In this document: piece by piece, positions 61,951 to 64,000 of the stretch | Numbering within the stretch: the first letter of the stretch is position 1 | Layout of the letters: the number at the start of each line of letters is the position of its first letter | From: Paludibacteraceae bacterium | GTDB lineage: Bacteria; Bacteroidota; Bacteroidia; Bacteroidales; Paludibacteraceae | Length of the DNA stretch: 64,000 nt | Assembly (NCBI GenBank): GCA_905235505.1 | Contig: CAJOMJ010000013.1 | Span: 51,547-115,546, forward strand | Direction of reading: 5' to 3' | Translations under genes and position numbers: made by a program | The notes under the pieces: generated by a model | What the model saw: only the letters and a program-made list of their open reading frames with translations | Told to the model about the DNA's origin: nothing | Database searches by the model: none

Positions 61951-62149
61951 GGTGGGAGACGTGACAATGTGGCGTCTCTACGTGGAATACAAGTGGTATG
62001 AATGACAGTGAAGATTGGTGGGGGACGTGACAATGTGGTGTCTCTGCGTGGAACACAAATGGTATGAAAGAGAGTGAAGATGGGTTGGAGAAGTGACAAT
62101 GTCACGTATATATGTGGAACAATAAATGGTATGAAAGACAGTGAAGATT
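61951..62149. repeat. Three tandem 66-67-bp units with REP-like palindrome
   Basis: Units start at 61951, 62017 and 62083. Each reads like GGTGGGAGACGTGACAATGT, then GCGTCTCTACGTGGAA and, later, GGTATGAAAGACAGTGAAGA. Units 1 and 2 keep the palindrome halves (GAGACG or GGGACG / CGTCTC or TGTCTC); unit 3 is diverged. The array ends 19 bp before the vWA gene ATG. A reverse-oriented relative lies at 13987-14048. Confidence 0.85.
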
Positions 62150-62168
62150 GGAAAAAAACAGTAAATAT

Positions 62169-63818
62169 ATGAAGAGATATTTAAGAATAGCGTTGGTGAC
62201 GGTTTATTTTCTCGGTTTCATCGGGGAAATAGGGGTGTCGTTGGTAGAGAGTGTCAGTGCTCAGGACCCGATGGTATATCTGGAAGAGAACTATCCGCAG
62301 TTGACGGCATTATACAGAGAAGAGTTGCGCGAGTGTCATGCACATTATATATTTGCGGTGGATGTAAGTCTGTCGATGTGCAAGTATGAGGAGAACGTAA
62401 AGCCGGCATTGATAAGTTTTATGAAGGCTGTGCCGGAAGGAGACAGGGTGACGATAATCCCGTTTGCGACGATGGCAGAAGCTAACAGGATGGGGTTTGA
62501 TGTGACGATAAACAGGGAGACGAGGACGACATTGATACAGATGGCAGAGCGTTTGTACCCGGACCAGAGGGAGAGAGTGAGCAACAGGGCGAAGTATTTT
62601 GACACGAATATATTTGCTGCTCAGCAGGCGGTGGCGAAATCAATACAGGAGAATCCGAAGTATGACGTGAACTTCGTATTCTTCATAAGTGACATGATGA
62701 ATTGTCCGAAGAATAATATAGATCGCCCGTTTTCATCGGAAGAAATGAGTCAGATGAAGAGTCTGGTGCGCGGTGCAAAGAACAGTGATGCTCAGGTGAG
62801 GGCATTTGCATTGGAGTTGCCGCGTGCGGGCAAGCCGGAGGGGTTTATTTTGCCGCAGTTGCAGGAGATATACAAAGAGTGGGATGTAGAGTTGGAGGAG
62901 CAGTATGTGCCTGATAATGCGCAGGGTGCGATACGTGACTGGTTTGAGACGCAGAAGGACAAGATAATGTTTATGAAGCTTCAGTCGATAATCTTCAGGG
63001 AGAACAAGACCAATCCGATGGTGGTGAAGACGAGTGTGGACGTGGACGGCAACGTGGTGGCTGATGTAGATTGGACGGCTGGCAAGTTGTATCCGAAGTT
63101 GACATTTGACACGACATACGTGGAAGGTGAGGATTTCAGTCTGAAGTGCAATGACGATTACGTGGGCAGGAGTGAGGTTGGCGGAATGCACGAGAAGGTG
63201 AAATTAGGTAAGATAAAGAACAAGAGTTGGGGATTTCATCAGTTGAGCGACTCGCTGCATATCAAGGCGATACTGCCTGTGCCATATCAAGACGAGATAG
63301 ACAGGGTATTGGAGGGGAGGCCGGGTCCGATGCCCAAGACAGCGATAGCGCAGGATAGGATGATTTGGACATTTGTGCTGCCGCTATGGTTGACAGCAAC
63401 GCTGCTTGTGCTGCTTATATTATATATAATAGGTGTGATAAACGCGATGGTGAGGAACAGCAGATATTGTTTCAAGGGCAACGTGACTGTGTATGATGTG
63501 ATGGGAATTCAGATAGGCGAGATGAGGAAGATACAGAAGCAGGCGCCGAATGCGGTATTGACGTTTGGCAAGGGCGGCTCGCCGTCGGGTTGCAGGGTGG
63601 ATGACGCAGATTGGCAGTTTAAGATAGAGAAGAAGAACGGCAACCCGTTTTTAGTGTTTCAGAAGCCAAGGTTTGTGTGGTCGCGGACGAAAGGATATGT
63701 GGGTTCGGGCAAGGCCCAGAGCGGAGAGTTGAGTTATGCGGACAAGACGAGTGTGAAGTTGACGTGCGGCATCAACAAGTCGGAGGAGACGCATCAGGTG
63801 AAAGTGAAACTGAGTTGA
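62169..63818 (+). CDS. Membrane-anchored von Willebrand factor A domain protein
   Basis: 549 residues from the ATG at 62169; ATG-like codons upstream (62148) lie in the repeat. An N-terminal signal or anchor (about 5-30) is followed by a vWA domain (about 57-260) with an intact MIDAS: D65-x-S67-x-S69 in FAVDVSLSM, T146 in FDTNIFAA, and D175 in FFISDMM. A beta-rich region (about 270-370) precedes a membrane helix (about 400-424, WTFVLPLWLTATLLVLLILY). The cytoplasmic end (430-549) has a beta-sandwich look, perhaps FHA-like, but no FHA signature was verified. The next gene follows after 84 bp on the same strand. Ligand and system unknown. Confidence 0.75.
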   Translation: MKRYLRIALVTVYFLGFIGEIGVSLVESVSAQDPMVYLEENYPQLTALYREELRECHAHYIFAVDVSLSMCKYEENVKPALISFMKAVPEGDRVTIIPFATMAEANRMGFDVTINRETRTTLIQMAERLYPDQRERVSNRAKYFDTNIFAAQQAVAKSIQENPKYDVNFVFFISDMMNCPKNNIDRPFSSEEMSQMKSLVRGAKNSDAQVRAFALELPRAGKPEGFILPQLQEIYKEWDVELEEQYVPDNAQGAIRDWFETQKDKIMFMKLQSIIFRENKTNPMVVKTSVDVDGNVVADVDWTAGKLYPKLTFDTTYVEGEDFSLKCNDDYVGRSEVGGMHEKVKLGKIKNKSWGFHQLSDSLHIKAILPVPYQDEIDRVLEGRPGPMPKTAIAQDRMIWTFVLPLWLTATLLVLLILYIIGVINAMVRNSRYCFKGNVTVYDVMGIQIGEMRKIQKQAPNAVLTFGKGGSPSGCRVDDADWQFKIEKKNGNPFLVFQKPRFVWSRTKGYVGSGKAQSGELSYADKTSVKLTCGINKSEETHQVKVKLS

Positions 63819-63902
63819 GAGGTTAGTTTGTAGTGGAGAGTTGAAAGTAAGTTTAGCAACAGAAGATATTGTTTTGTTATAGCAGTAAATAAATAATAAA
63901 CA

Positions 63903-64000
63903 ATGGGTAACAGAATAAAGACGACATATTATACGCGGAAGGCGACAGCAGCTATAAGTGTAGGTAATATATTAGAGCCAGAGGATAGTATTAGTAACTA
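63903..64000 (+). CDS. Start of an unrecognised gene (cut by window end)
   Basis: ATG at 63903 opens a frame that stays open for 32 codons to the window end (MGNRIKTTYYTRKATAAISV...). No signal peptide is visible. It follows the vWA gene by 84 bp on the same strand with no terminator or clear promoter between, so it is likely co-transcribed with it. Confidence 0.5.
   Translation, partial: MGNRIKTTYYTRKATAAISVGNILEPEDSISN

Noticed and set aside
61015-62105. Pro/His/Ser-rich minus-strand frames in the repeat tract
   Set aside because: They are translations of the degenerate G-rich repeats in shifting frames with no common protein motif.
61222-62149. Possible CRISPR array
   Set aside because: Repeats are imperfect, irregularly spaced or tandem without spacers, and no cas genes are present.

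Overview
The window is a 64 kb chromosomal segment of a member of the Bacteroidota, most likely order Bacteroidales. Evidence: promoters of the TTTG-N19/20-TAnnTTTG type in front of most transcription units, Bacteroidota-restricted families (DUF5606, DUF5686/carboxypeptidase-regulatory-like, SprE/PorW-like TPR lipoprotein, DUF4015 lipoprotein), many SpII lipoproteins, and few Shine-Dalgarno sequences. The genus cannot be fixed from sequence reading alone. There is no rRNA, CRISPR array, transposase or phage module; one tRNA (Pro, anticodon GGG) is present.

Layout. 1-10.9 kb: end of an exported protein, xerD, a DUF5686 outer-membrane protein, a succinyl/acetyl-CoA transferase, and a minus-strand pair made of a 1,022-residue TPR protein and an outer-membrane beta-barrel. 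11-14.5 kb: rubrerythrin, VanZ-like protein, gpmI, smpB. 14.7-21.3 kb: a seven-gene plus-strand cluster of exported proteins and lipoproteins built from a few re-used modules, preceded by a helically phased repeat array, a candidate leader ORF and a terminator-like hairpin. 21.4-24.7 kb: two AT-rich lipoprotein genes bracketed by 167-bp direct repeats derived from the 3' end of a helix-hairpin-helix gene. 25-33.2 kb: sirtuin, DUF4015 lipoprotein, tsaB, galK, galM, SprE/PorW-like lipoprotein. 33.2-37.2 kb: a translationally coupled proton-translocating transhydrogenase operon ending in a CPBP protease. 37.5-37.9 kb: a candidate structured non-coding RNA with its own promoter and terminator, then an acyltransferase. 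39-52 kb: DNA maintenance and housekeeping genes (priA, tdk, xseA, recJ, ansA, pepD, response regulator, cysS, dprA). 51.7-60.2 kb: DUF5606, NIF3-like, zinc-ribbon coiled coil, CWC protein, MFS transporter, sufS, zinc-finger protein, tRNA-Pro, YhcH-like protein, glgB. 60.2-64 kb: an unknown small protein, a 1.5 kb non-coding stretch of degenerate G-rich repeats, and a vWA membrane protein followed by the start of another gene.

Two themes stand out. First, non-coding repeats with 10, 11, 22 or 66 bp periods or palindromic/MITE-like form lie in many intergenic gaps, and several have a second copy elsewhere in the window. Second, base composition flips: the plus strand is C-rich on the left and G-rich on the right, with genes nearly all on the plus strand after about 43.6 kb, which would fit a replication origin somewhere near 40-48 kb, although no DnaA-box cluster was recognised.

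The best candidates for something undescribed are the modular envelope cluster with its unusual leader (14.7-21.3 kb), the structured RNA at 37.6-37.9 kb, the insertion bounded by 167-bp repeats, and the repeat tract next to the vWA gene.
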